Assembly: GCA_020073385.1 (NCBI GenBank)
Contig: JAIQFH010000013.1
Span: 62,001-126,000, forward strand
DNA from: Terriglobia bacterium
GTDB lineage: Bacteria > Acidobacteriota > Terriglobia > Terriglobales > Acidobacteriaceae
Direction: 5' to 3'
Length of the DNA: 64,000 nt
Shown: positions 7,540-15,467 of the stretch, in pieces
How positions within the stretch are numbered: the stretch's first letter is position 1
Layout of the letters: the number at the start of each line of letters is the position of its first letter
Program-made: the position numbers and the translations under genes
The notes under the pieces: generated by a model
The model's input: only the letters and a program-made list of their open reading frames with translations
What the model was told of the DNA's origin: nothing
The model's database searches: none

Positions 7540-8706
7540 TCAATCCGCAGCGTGCGAGCTTGACTCGGCGGGCGCGCCCTGCGCGACCTCCCGGTAGGCT
7601 GCCAACACGCGCCGCACCGAACTCTCCCACGAGAACCGCGTTACCTGCTTATATCCGCGCTCCTTCATGCGCTCCCGCAACGCCTGATCCATCAGGACGC
7701 GATGCAGCGCCCGCATGATCTCAAACACGTTCTCGGGATTCACCAGCACGGCCGCATTCCCCACCACTTCCGGCAACGAAGTGGCGTTCGAAGTCACCAC
7801 TGGCGTTCCGTGCGCCATGGCCTCCAGTGGTGGCAGACCGAATCCTTCATATAACGATGGGAAGACAAAAATCTTCGCCAAGTCATAAAAGATGCGCAGC
7901 ACCTCAATCGGGATGAACCCCAGGAACCGCACGTCATTCTGCACTCCGCTGCGCACCACGGTCCGCCGCAAATCAGGATTTCCCGACAGATCGTCTCCGA
8001 TGATGATGAGCTTCAGGTCGGGATATGCCTGGTCCCTTTCGAGCTCCGTCTTCAGCGCCGAGAACGCCTCGATCATCCGTACCACGTTCTTATGCGGACT
8101 CACGCGTCCGGCATACAACAGGAATGGATAGTTCACCTGATATCGTTGCTCGATCAGTTCGCGATCGGCGGTGCTGGCATGCCCATGCAGAAACCGCTCG
8201 TCAATGGCGTTGTAGACGACCTCGATCCGGCTGGAAGGAATTTCGAACAGCTTTTCGATCTCGGTTCGCGTGAACTTCGAGACCGCAAAAATCCGGGACG
8301 CTCCGCGCAGGACGCGCCTCGTCATCTGCATATGCCACGCGCTCCAGAACCCGGTCTGCTGCTGCGCGCGCGACATATGCTCCAGCATGTCGTGCACCGT
8401 CATCACGTACGGGCACGGCATCAGGCGTGGAACGGAAAACAGATTGGGAATGTGGACCAGATCGCACTTCAGCCGCTTCAATGACGTGCGGAATTCGCGG
8501 TATCCCTGAAACGTACGCTCCGGCGACTCGGCCGGAATATTGCGGAAATTGGCGGGCAGCGTCCCGATTTCCTGAACCTTTGCGGGAGGCCCAATCAGAA
8601 AATACTCATTCTCCTGATCGAGCCGGCAGAGGGTACGAACAATATTGCGGATGTACGTGCCAACGCCAAACTCCGTCATCCGCCGGATATCGATGGCAAT
8701 CTTCAC
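7540..8706 (-). CDS. Glycosyltransferase, GT4 family
   Basis: GT-B fold glycosyltransferase of 388 residues. The N-terminus MKIAIDIRRMTEFGVGTYIRNI has the acceptor-domain glycine-rich loop. The C-terminal GT4 motif is seen in LYAGRVSPHKNVVRMIEAF, FLGFIPIEVLRIFYDLAKIF and VFPSLYEGFGLPPLEAMAHG, where the E-x7-E retaining-enzyme motif (EGFGLPPLE) is intact, followed by TPVVTSNATSLPEVVGNAAV. It probably transfers a sugar from a nucleotide donor during surface polysaccharide or glycolipid synthesis. Substrate cannot be told. It stands alone, followed by an R1b repeat, and is transcribed from the same strand as glyA but 43 bp away. Confidence 0.9.
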   Translation of the reverse strand: MKIAIDIRRMTEFGVGTYIRNIVRTLCRLDQENEYFLIGPPAKVQEIGTLPANFRNIPAESPERTFQGYREFRTSLKRLKCDLVHIPNLFSVPRLMPCPYVMTVHDMLEHMSRAQQQTGFWSAWHMQMTRRVLRGASRIFAVSKFTRTEIEKLFEIPSSRIEVVYNAIDERFLHGHASTADRELIEQRYQVNYPFLLYAGRVSPHKNVVRMIEAFSALKTELERDQAYPDLKLIIIGDDLSGNPDLRRTVVRSGVQNDVRFLGFIPIEVLRIFYDLAKIFVFPSLYEGFGLPPLEAMAHGTPVVTSNATSLPEVVGNAAVLVNPENVFEIMRALHRVLMDQALRERMKERGYKQVTRFSWESSVRRVLAAYREVAQGAPAESSSHAAD

Positions 8707-8749
8707 CGATGAAATTTAAACACAGTTGAGCCCGGGATGTTCACCTGAA

Positions 8750-10039
8750 TTACGCCCGCACTTCGGCCTGCGCCTTGGCCCGTCGATCTGCGTAAAGCGG
8801 GAACGCCTCGCACAGGTCGAGCACCTCCTTGCGGACTTTGCTCAACACGGCTCCATCCGTCCGATGCAATAGCGCCCCAGCGATCCAGCGTCCGATCTGC
8901 CGCATCTCGGCTTCCTTCATGCCGCGAGTCGTTAACGCTGGCGTGCCAATGCGGATCCCGCTCGGCTTCATCGGAGGATTCGTATCGAACGGAATCGCAT
9001 TCTTGTTCACCGTGATTCCGGCCTCGCCTAGCGCCTTCTCCGCCTCGCTTCCCAGCATGCCCTTCGAGAACACATCGACCAACATGAGGTGAGTGTCAGT
9101 TCCGCCAGAAATAATACGGAAGCCTTCGTCCGCCAGCGTCTGCGCCAGCACCTTGGCGTTAGCCACGATTTGCCGCGCGTAGTCGCGGAACTCGGGTTGC
9201 ATCGCTTCCTGGAAGCAAACTGCCTTCGCCGCCATGATGTGTACCAACGGCCCGCCCTGCATCCCAGGAAATACGACCTTGTCGATGGCCTGCGCAAATT
9301 CGGCCTTCGACAAAATCATCCCTGACCGCGGCCCCCGCAATGTCTTGTGGGTGGTCGAAGTAACGATGTGCGCATGCGGCACGGGCGAAGGATGCGCGCC
9401 TCCCGCCACCAGTCCGGCGAAGTGCGCCATATCGACCAGATAGAGCGCTCCGACTTTGTCCGCGATCTGACGCATGCGCACAAAGTCAATGATCCGCGGA
9501 TACGCGCTGCCGCCGCCAATAATCAGCTTCGGCCGTTCCCTCTCGGCGAGCTTCTCCAACTCGTCGTAGTCAATCGTCTCGCTCTCTTTGGTCACGCCAT
9601 AAGGAATGATCTTGTATGTTTTGCCGGAGAAATTCAGATGATGCCCGTGCGTGAGATGTCCCCCATGCGCCAGGTTCAGCCCGAGGATGGTGTCGCCCGG
9701 TTGCAGCACGGCAGCGTAAGCTTCCATATTGGCCTGCGATCCGGCGTGCGGCTGCACGTTGGCATGTTCGGCCCCGAAAAGCTGCTTGGCGCGGTCGCGC
9801 GCAAGGTTCTCGACGACATCGGTGAACTCGCATCCACCGTAGTAGCGCTTTCCGGGATAGCCTTCGGCATATTTGTTCGTAAACACCGACCCCGCGGCTT
9901 CGAGCACAGCTTCGCTGACAAAGTTTTCCGAAGCGATGAGCTCCAACCCCTCGTGCTGGCGCCGTGTTTCGTTATCAATGGCCGCGGCAATCTGCGGATC
10001 AGCTTCGTACAGAGGACGGTACATCTTCGTGTTTTTCAT
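8750..10039 (-). CDS. glyA: Serine hydroxymethyltransferase
   Basis: PLP enzyme of 429 residues converting serine and tetrahydrofolate to glycine and methylene-tetrahydrofolate. It has the N-terminal [36 protein letters not shown], the stretch [14 protein letters not shown] and the PLP-lysine Lys232 in [17 protein letters not shown]. Length and motifs are those of the bacterial enzyme. The start overlaps the upstream GNAT gene by 4 bp, so the two are probably co-transcribed. Confidence 0.97.
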   Translation of the reverse strand: MKNTKMYRPLYEADPQIAAAIDNETRRQHEGLELIASENFVSEAVLEAAGSVFTNKYAEGYPGKRYYGGCEFTDVVENLARDRAKQLFGAEHANVQPHAGSQANMEAYAAVLQPGDTILGLNLAHGGHLTHGHHLNFSGKTYKIIPYGVTKESETIDYDELEKLAERERPKLIIGGGSAYPRIIDFVRMRQIADKVGALYLVDMAHFAGLVAGGAHPSPVPHAHIVTSTTHKTLRGPRSGMILSKAEFAQAIDKVVFPGMQGGPLVHIMAAKAVCFQEAMQPEFRDYARQIVANAKVLAQTLADEGFRIISGGTDTHLMLVDVFSKGMLGSEAEKALGEAGITVNKNAIPFDTNPPMKPSGIRIGTPALTTRGMKEAEMRQIGRWIAGALLHRTDGAVLSKVRKEVLDLCEAFPLYADRRAKAQAEVRA

Positions 10040-10560
10040 TTCGTTTCCCTGATTTCGAATATGTCAGCCCGATGCAACTCCATGTAGCGATCCGGCGCCT
10101 TCAGCGGTGTGAATCCAGACATCGCATAAAGCCCGTGCGCATCCCGCGTCAGCAGAATCCAGCGTCGCAGGCCCTGAAGCCGCGGATGCTGCATGATGCA
10201 CTCCATCATCCACTTGCTCAGACCGCGCCCGCGATACGCTTCGAGCACGAATACATCGCCAAGATAGGCAACGGTCGCAAAGTCGGTGATCACCCGTGCA
10301 AACCCGACTTGGGGTGCCCCACTTCTAGCTGGTTTTGCCAGAAGTGGGGCTTTTTCGCCCACCTCATGATAAATCCCAAAGCACAGCGAATGCTCAATCG
10401 ATCGAGCCACCACATCTCGTGGAATCCCTTTCGCCCAATAGCTATTCGTGAGGAATCCGTGTATCGCATCCAGATCAAGCCGCGCCCGGTCTGTACTGAT
10501 CACGAACTCCCCGCGGCGCGATTCCGTGACCTCAGACTCGGAGCTATGCGTGAATTCCAT
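10036..10560 (-). CDS. GNAT-family N-acetyltransferase carrying an in-frame repeat insertion
   Basis: Acetyltransferase of 174 residues from the ATG at 10560; a longer frame to 10596 reads into repeat DNA. The acetyl-CoA site is the segment [20 protein letters not shown] (R/Q-x-x-G-x-G/A), and the end [20 protein letters not shown] matches small GNAT proteins that act on amino groups. Between the predicted strands ending CFGIYHE and beginning [10 protein letters not shown] lies [16 protein letters not shown], about 16 residues, which is exactly the translation of the palindromic element at 10311-10360. Family members I know go straight from one strand to the next. The gene overlaps glyA by 4 bp. 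Substrate unknown; whether the insertion affects activity is not known. Confidence 0.85.
   Translation of the reverse strand: MEFTHSSESEVTESRRGEFVISTDRARLDLDAIHGFLTNSYWAKGIPRDVVARSIEHSLCFGIYHEVGEKAPLLAKPARSGAPQVGFARVITDFATVAYLGDVFVLEAYRGRGLSKWMMECIMQHPRLQGLRRWILLTRDAHGLYAMSGFTPLKAPDRYMELHRADIFEIRETK
10311..10360. repeat. Palindromic repeat R1, inside GNAT gene
   Basis: Plus strand begins GGGGTGCCCCACTTCT and ends AGAAGTGGGGCTTTTTCGCCC, arms pairing around TGGTTTTGCC. It lies within the acetyltransferase coding frame and introduces no stop. Other copies: 19189-19235, 52184-52234 and 63377-63421. Confidence 0.88.
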
Positions 10561-10586
10561 CCCCGCAATTCTAACTGCTCTAATCA

Positions 10587-10662
10587 CGAAGGACACAAAG
10601 TTGCACGACGGAAATCAATTGTGTTTACTTCGTGTTCCTTAGTGCCCTTCGTGGTGATCGCC
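10587..10662. repeat. CACGAAGG/CCTTCGTG inverted repeat (family R4)
   Basis: Starts CACGAAGGACACAAAGT and ends GTGCCCTTCGTGGTG, forming a long imperfect hairpin between the hydrolase and the GNAT gene. Related copies flank frr, precede the thioredoxin-like gene and lie at 56022. Confidence 0.75.
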
Positions 10663-10664
10663 TC

Positions 10665-11783
10665 TCAAAACGCCGTCCGCAGAAACGAAACTAGTTGCCA
10701 CCCGTCCATGTACTTGTAGGGCGTCTCGCCGGTTGTGTAGTGCCCACAGGGCAGCACCGCCACTTTGTGGTCCAGTCGATGCCGTGCAAACTCCTCCACC
10801 ACTTGCTTCGAAAATTCTGGCAGGAAGGTTAGATCGTAGGCTGCATAGATGATCAGCGACTTCTTTGGCCAGCGTGAGAACTGCTCGAAGTACGACATCG
10901 GACTGATCGCCCGCCAGACGTGCCGCAGTTCCTCCAGATCAATCCGCTCTTCAATCCCCTGGCGGATATGCCGCGTGGATTGCCCGTGCCACACGACATC
11001 GGCGAAATACGTAGAGGCATGATTAAAAGCCGCCACCCGAATCCTCGGATCATGTGCCGCCGCAATGAACGCATAGCACGATCCCAGGCTGGTGCCCACG
11101 ATGCCGAGATTTGAATAGCCCTGCTGTTCGAGCCAGTCGAGGCAGCAACGAATGTCAATCACGCCCTGGCGCGTGGCATCGAGCGTGCGCCCAATGTTCG
11201 CAGAAACCGCATAATCCGCGCGCCTGATTTCGGCCGGCATGCGTATGTCGTGATATGGCATGCTCAGCCGCAGAACGGCGATCCCGAGCAAGTTCAGTAC
11301 ACGGCAAAGGCCGACGTACGCGATCGCATCCGAGTTCCAGTGCGGCAGTAGCACCACCGCCCGCCGTCCGCGCGCCGGAAACCAACGCGCATTCGCAAGA
11401 TTGTTTTCGGGATACGGCGTGCTCACCGGAGACGTGAATCTCAGAAATTCCCCAAACGTCCCCTTGACCTTGGCCTCAAGTGTCGGATCAGGCACTTCGC
11501 GCGTCGAAAAAACCTGCACCTCACGCCGCTCCAGCCGGAAGTCGCTTGGCTTTGTATAGGAATAGAAATCATCGCTCGAGGCCACGATGCGACGGTTGTA
11601 ATCCAGAAAGAATTCCTCGGGCTTCTCGGCCGCCTGCCCCGGAGAACATCCGTTGCGACAGGGCCACTCGCGCGCCCACTCCACTCCCCACTCCAGCGGA
11701 CGCACCACGCGATTATTGTCCACCGAAGTGAGCCGGTGCTCCCAGTCATACATCCACTGTGCGTAGCGGGAAGGCATAAGCAA
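10665..11783 (-). CDS. Alpha/beta hydrolase family protein
   Basis: Protein of 372 residues. The C-terminal two thirds is an alpha/beta hydrolase: RAVVLLPHWNSDAIAYVGLC, nucleophile elbow VGTSLGSC (G-x-S-x-G), late acid region YAAYDLTFLPEFS and a His in LPCGHYTTGE. The N-terminal ~130 residues (MYDWEHRLTSVDNNRVVRP, DFYSYTKPSDFRL) are a family-specific extension that I do not recognise from other hydrolases. No signal peptide. Related sequences in acidobacteria are annotated only as abhydrolase proteins; the substrate is unknown. Confidence 0.8.
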   Translation of the reverse strand: MLMPSRYAQWMYDWEHRLTSVDNNRVVRPLEWGVEWAREWPCRNGCSPGQAAEKPEEFFLDYNRRIVASSDDFYSYTKPSDFRLERREVQVFSTREVPDPTLEAKVKGTFGEFLRFTSPVSTPYPENNLANARWFPARGRRAVVLLPHWNSDAIAYVGLCRVLNLLGIAVLRLSMPYHDIRMPAEIRRADYAVSANIGRTLDATRQGVIDIRCCLDWLEQQGYSNLGIVGTSLGSCYAFIAAAHDPRIRVAAFNHASTYFADVVWHGQSTRHIRQGIEERIDLEELRHVWRAISPMSYFEQFSRWPKKSLIIYAAYDLTFLPEFSKQVVEEFARHRLDHKVAVLPCGHYTTGETPYKYMDGWQLVSFLRTAF

Positions 11784-11943
11784 CCGTCTAGTCTAGCAAG
11801 CGGAGGAGGCTCATTTAGCTGCGGTGCAGCGAATGGCGCCAAGTAAGGGTTAGCAGTAGGGAATCGGCTTTCGAGTGGGACGATATGTCGTGACATGTTG
11901 AAAGGACGAAGGCCTGAAGTCTGAGGTCGGAGGTCCGCTCTTC

Positions 11944-13119
11944 CTAGCTCACATACCGCCGCGGCACGCGCTTTGAAATATTGCAGAGGATTTCGTACGG
12001 CGAACTGTTCGCCAGCCGGGCATGTTCCAGCGCATCGACACTTAGGCCATCGCAGCTGCCCAACAAAATGACTTCATCTCCAACGGAAACGCCGGGAATC
12101 CCGGTCACATCGACCAGAGTCAAATCCATCGAGATGCTGCCCAGAATCGGCGCATAGTGCTCGCGCAAAATCACGCGACCACGATTCGAGAGCTGCCGAT
12201 TGTATCCGTCGGCATATCCCACCGGAAGCACCGCCACATGCGCCGGAGCTCGGGTCACGTAAGTTCCACCATATCCCAGGGCCTGATTCGCTGCGAAATT
12301 TCGCAGCGACAAGATTCGTGTCTTCCAGGTGAGAATTGGCTTCACTGGCAGCCGCAGCGTGCCGCCGCTCACCTCGCGTCCCGCGCGCTGAAACGGCAAG
12401 TAGTATCCGTACAGCGCGACCCCCGGCCGCACCATCGTGTTCCAGGTCTCGCGCCGCGAGATCACAGCGCTGGTGTTGGCAACGTGCACAAACTTGGGTT
12501 CAAAACCGGCTTCTCGCACCATGCGCCACGCCGCTTCGAAGGTGCGTTCCTGCTCACCCACCGATGGCGCATCCATGATTTCGGACGACGCAAGGTGGGT
12601 TGAAAACCCCTCCAGCGTAAGATGCTTCGCCTCACGCAAGACGTTGAGCACTCCAGGAAGTTGGTCCACCGCGACACCCAGACGACCCATGCCTGAATCG
12701 ACCTTCAGATGCACGGGATGCTGCGCCACTCCCAGTCCGGCGGCCGCCTTGTCCAGCGACTCGATCTGCCATGGCTCCCATATCGTCGGCGTCAGATGCA
12801 ACCGCACGATCTCGCCCTCTTCCCCGCGCCAGAATCCGGTCATCAGCAGAATGTTCGCCCGTACTCCAGCATCCCGCAGTGGAATCGCCTCATCGAGCGA
12901 GGTAACGCCGAGCCACTTCGTGCCCTCCGCTTCAAGCGCCTTAGAGCACTCCACCGCGCCGTGCCCATAAGCATCGGCCTTGACGACGGCACAAACGGTC
13001 ACCGCCGCGCCCACATGCTTCTGCACTGTTCGGAAGTTTTGCCGCAGAGTTGTCAGCGATACGTCAGCCCATGTTGGACGCGTCGCTACGCGGCTCAGGA
13101 TTTCTGCAGTCGTTGCCAC
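11944..13119 (-). CDS. alr: Alanine racemase
   Basis: PLP-dependent racemase of 391 residues making D-alanine for peptidoglycan. The PLP lysine is Lys47 in AVVKADAYGHGAVE. Other family segments are VHLKVDSGMGRLGV, MVRPGVALYGYYLPF, the Tyr-bearing LPVGYADGYNRQLSNRG and GSISMDLTLVDVT, which includes the second active-site region of the other subunit. It is transcribed alone, with 160 bp of repeat-like DNA downstream and a 480-bp repeat-rich gap upstream. Confidence 0.96.
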   Translation of the reverse strand: MATTAEILSRVATRPTWADVSLTTLRQNFRTVQKHVGAAVTVCAVVKADAYGHGAVECSKALEAEGTKWLGVTSLDEAIPLRDAGVRANILLMTGFWRGEEGEIVRLHLTPTIWEPWQIESLDKAAAGLGVAQHPVHLKVDSGMGRLGVAVDQLPGVLNVLREAKHLTLEGFSTHLASSEIMDAPSVGEQERTFEAAWRMVREAGFEPKFVHVANTSAVISRRETWNTMVRPGVALYGYYLPFQRAGREVSGGTLRLPVKPILTWKTRILSLRNFAANQALGYGGTYVTRAPAHVAVLPVGYADGYNRQLSNRGRVILREHYAPILGSISMDLTLVDVTGIPGVSVGDEVILLGSCDGLSVDALEHARLANSSPYEILCNISKRVPRRYVS

Positions 13120-13602
13120 TCTCGCGATTATAGCGGGAGCAGCGGGCGCGCCGAGGTTACGCTTGGGCTACTCCCGCCATCACCTCGTCAAACAAGTTGT
13201 CATCATGGGCGGCGTCTCTCGCCAGGACAAGGATTTTGCACTCCCTTCTGGTGGCCTGTCGCAGGGATTTCGTTAGGAGGTTTCGAGCGGTGGGTTGTTG
13301 GCAGAAGGTGAACCATGTCGTCAGATAGCTTTTCTCGGCGAACTCGGCGGGGTTCTCGGCGGCCTCTGGGTTTTGGGATTTTAGTCAGGCTGGGGGAAAA
13401 CAGAGGCTTAAACCGCGGAGGTCGCCGAGAAGGTCCGCAGAGAGCGCTGAGAAAAACGAAACGGCTTAATCGCGGTTGAGTTTGTTGAACGTAGGCCTCC
13501 CTCGTTTCCACCACTAACCCTTTCTGCGCGACAGTCCACTAGTATCAGTGCTGTCGGCTGTTGCACAGGTCCTTCGCCACCAAGAGCTCCGGCTCAGAGT
13601 CA
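13120..13602. other. Repeat-rich intergenic region
   Basis: No gene supported; the short open frames have no family features. It contains decayed repeat text typical of this genome, for example GAGGTCGCCGAGAAGG with nearby CGCAGAGAGCGCTGAGAA (13420-13455), answered by TTCTCGGCGAACTCGGCGG near 13332, so part of it could fold as a long imperfect hairpin. Confidence 0.5.
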
Positions 13603-14343
13603 CTACTGTCCACCCAGCACAAAGTTCACCGTGATCTGCGTCTCCACTTCAATGACATCGCCGTTCAGAATGTAAGGCCGGTAGCGCCACTGGCTCACTG
13701 CGTCAAGCGCCGCTGGCACCAGCATCGGATGCCCCGAGATCAGCCTCAGGTTATCAATCGTCCCCGCCTTGCTGATCACCGCTACCAGTACGACCGTTCC
13801 TTGAATGCGAGCCTGACGAGCCAGAGGCGGATAGGTCGGTTCCACACGCCGAATCAAGCTGCCCTGCAGCATCTTCGACGTTCGGAACTCTCGCGTGATG
13901 GTCGGCGGCGGTGCAACCGGCGTAACCACAGCGTGGTTCAACGAGTCGTTGAGTGCCCCCCAAATACCATTCCTCGAACCGCCAGTCCCCCCTTCGACTC
14001 CCGGGTCAGTGTTGTAGCTCACCTGGGGCGGAGGCACCGTCTCGTCGATGATTCTGACCTGCGGCGGAATCGAGTGGGGAGCGATCAGCGCGTTGTCAGC
14101 AATGTTGCTTTGCACGATTGTGGTGGTGCGTTGGCGCTCGACGTGGCGGAGAGGGGGCGGAGATCCACTCAGCGATATCGGTGGCCTGAGAGCGCGCCCC
14201 GATGGCAGCCCCACCGTCGTCAGCAATGGAATCAGCAGCAGCAGTCCGATGATCACTGCCTGCAATCCGAACGACGTCAGAGTCGTGCAACTGCGTCGTC
14301 CCCGCTCGGCCCATGAAGTCTCTAGAAAGCTCTCGGCAAACAT
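13603..14343 (-). CDS. TonB-like energy transducer / periplasmic TonB C-terminal domain protein
   Basis: Protein of 246 residues with GGAGG just before the ATG. One membrane helix near residues 28-43 (LQAVIIGLLLLIPLL) is followed by a Pro/Ser-rich spacer and a C-terminal TonB domain (about 165-246): RVEPTYPPLARQARIQGTVV, then LISGHPMLVPAALDAVSQWR and YRPYILNGDVIEVETQI. The family couples inner-membrane proton motive force (ExbB/ExbD) to outer-membrane receptors, of which two intact ones lie in this window. No exbB or exbD is nearby. It sits downstream of skp and bamA on the same strand, but a terminator separates it from skp. Confidence 0.85.
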   Translation of the reverse strand: MFAESFLETSWAERGRRSCTTLTSFGLQAVIIGLLLLIPLLTTVGLPSGRALRPPISLSGSPPPLRHVERQRTTTIVQSNIADNALIAPHSIPPQVRIIDETVPPPQVSYNTDPGVEGGTGGSRNGIWGALNDSLNHAVVTPVAPPPTITREFRTSKMLQGSLIRRVEPTYPPLARQARIQGTVVLVAVISKAGTIDNLRLISGHPMLVPAALDAVSQWRYRPYILNGDVIEVETQITVNFVLGGQ

Positions 14344-14411
14344 GGCGTCCTCCAGCGTGAACTCTGTCTGCTGCTATGGACACCACAGGATGAAACCCTG
14401 TCGCTACCCGC

Positions 14412-14443
14412 ACAAAAAATAAAGGCCGCGTAGTTACGCGGCC
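14412..14443 (-). terminator. Rho-independent terminator downstream of skp
   Basis: Read on the minus strand, GGCCGCGT and ACGCGGCC pair around a 4-base loop (14443-14424), followed by TTTATTTTTTG. It lies 40 bp after the skp stop. Confidence 0.85.
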
Positions 14444-14483
14444 TTGTGGAACTTTTCGGACACGCGGGGTGTCCCCTTCCAGG

Positions 14484-15212
14484 CTATTTAGGTGCCTCGC
14501 TTGGCTTTGGCGTGGCCGGCTTCGGCGTCGTCGTAGCTGGAGGCTTCGCCGCAGGCTTTGTGCCGCCGGCCGATGAAGCTGGAGCAGGCACGCCCGATTG
14601 CGCATTGTAGGTCTCGACCACGTTCTTGGTGATGTCCACCGCATCGGGGTTCCACCACAGCACCGGACTCTGCGGCCACGGCTTCGAGGTGTCGATGATC
14701 AGCGTGTAGCCGTTTTCCTGCGAGTACTTGACGATCATGGGAGCCATCTTCGAGAGAATCCGGCTGGCAATCTCCTGCTGCTGATTGCCGACCTCTTCCT
14801 GCGCGTCCTGAACGGCGCGGTCGAAGGTCTTCTGCTTGCCATCGATCTGCTTTTTCAGGTTGGCCAGCGCTTCCTCGTTCAGCTTGTCCTGTTGAGTGCT
14901 CATCTGTTTCTTGAGAGACTCAAGTTCATCGTTCTGGTTCTTCAGCTCAGCTTGCTTGGGTTCGTACTTCTTCTGCAGGGCATCCATGTCGCGACGGCCT
15001 TCATTGGAGGCGAAAATCGCATCCTGGATGTTGATGGTTCCCACCTTCCCCGGACCAGTGGGGGCAGGGGCGGTTGTGGGTGCCGTAGACGCCGCAGGGG
15101 GCGTCGTCGCAGCCGGATTAGACGGAGTAGCAGCACTGCCGGTTTGGGCGAATGCGGAAAACGTGAAGGTCACCGCCATCGCCAGTACAAAGCTCAGAAA
15201 CTTACTTTTCAT
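14484..15212 (-). CDS. skp: Periplasmic chaperone of the Skp/OmpH family
   Basis: Secreted protein of 242 residues. The signal peptide is MKSKFLSFVLAMAVTFTFSAFAQ, cleaved after AFA. A low-complexity Ala/Pro/Thr linker (about 28-52) comes before the OmpH domain: GTINIQDAIFASNEGRRDMD, then a long charged coiled coil (QKKYEPKQAELKNQNDELES, LKKQMSTQQDKLNEEALANL) and a return strand YTLIIDTSKPWPQSPVLWW. A second Ala/Pro/Thr/Lys tail closes the protein. The chaperone carries unfolded outer-membrane proteins to the BAM complex, and its gene follows bamA as in many Gram-negative bacteria. The low-complexity N- and C-terminal tails are longer than in E. coli Skp (161 residues). Confidence 0.92.
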   Translation of the reverse strand: MKSKFLSFVLAMAVTFTFSAFAQTGSAATPSNPAATTPPAASTAPTTAPAPTGPGKVGTINIQDAIFASNEGRRDMDALQKKYEPKQAELKNQNDELESLKKQMSTQQDKLNEEALANLKKQIDGKQKTFDRAVQDAQEEVGNQQQEIASRILSKMAPMIVKYSQENGYTLIIDTSKPWPQSPVLWWNPDAVDITKNVVETYNAQSGVPAPASSAGGTKPAAKPPATTTPKPATPKPSEAPK

Positions 15213-15467
15213 TGGATTGGTTGAACTCCTTGGAACATGGTTCCGCGAATGACTCCAAATCTCGCTCTCAGATCGTTTCTTCAGTTAATGCTGGGCCGCA
15301 CTGAATGAGGTCCCCGCTGCGGTAGCGGCCGCCATCGGACAAGGCGCACTAGACTCGCCAGCATCGCACGCTGCGCGCACAGACGTGCTGTCCATACTCT
15401 GAAGCTTCACTCAATGGCGTGAATCATCAGTAATTATAGTGACCTCACTCTAGCAGCGTCAAACCTG

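Noticed and set aside
10311-10360. R1 inside GNAT considered as a sequencing or assembly artefact
   Set aside because: The frame is intact on both sides and two more in-frame cases exist in other genes; an artefact would be expected to break frames.
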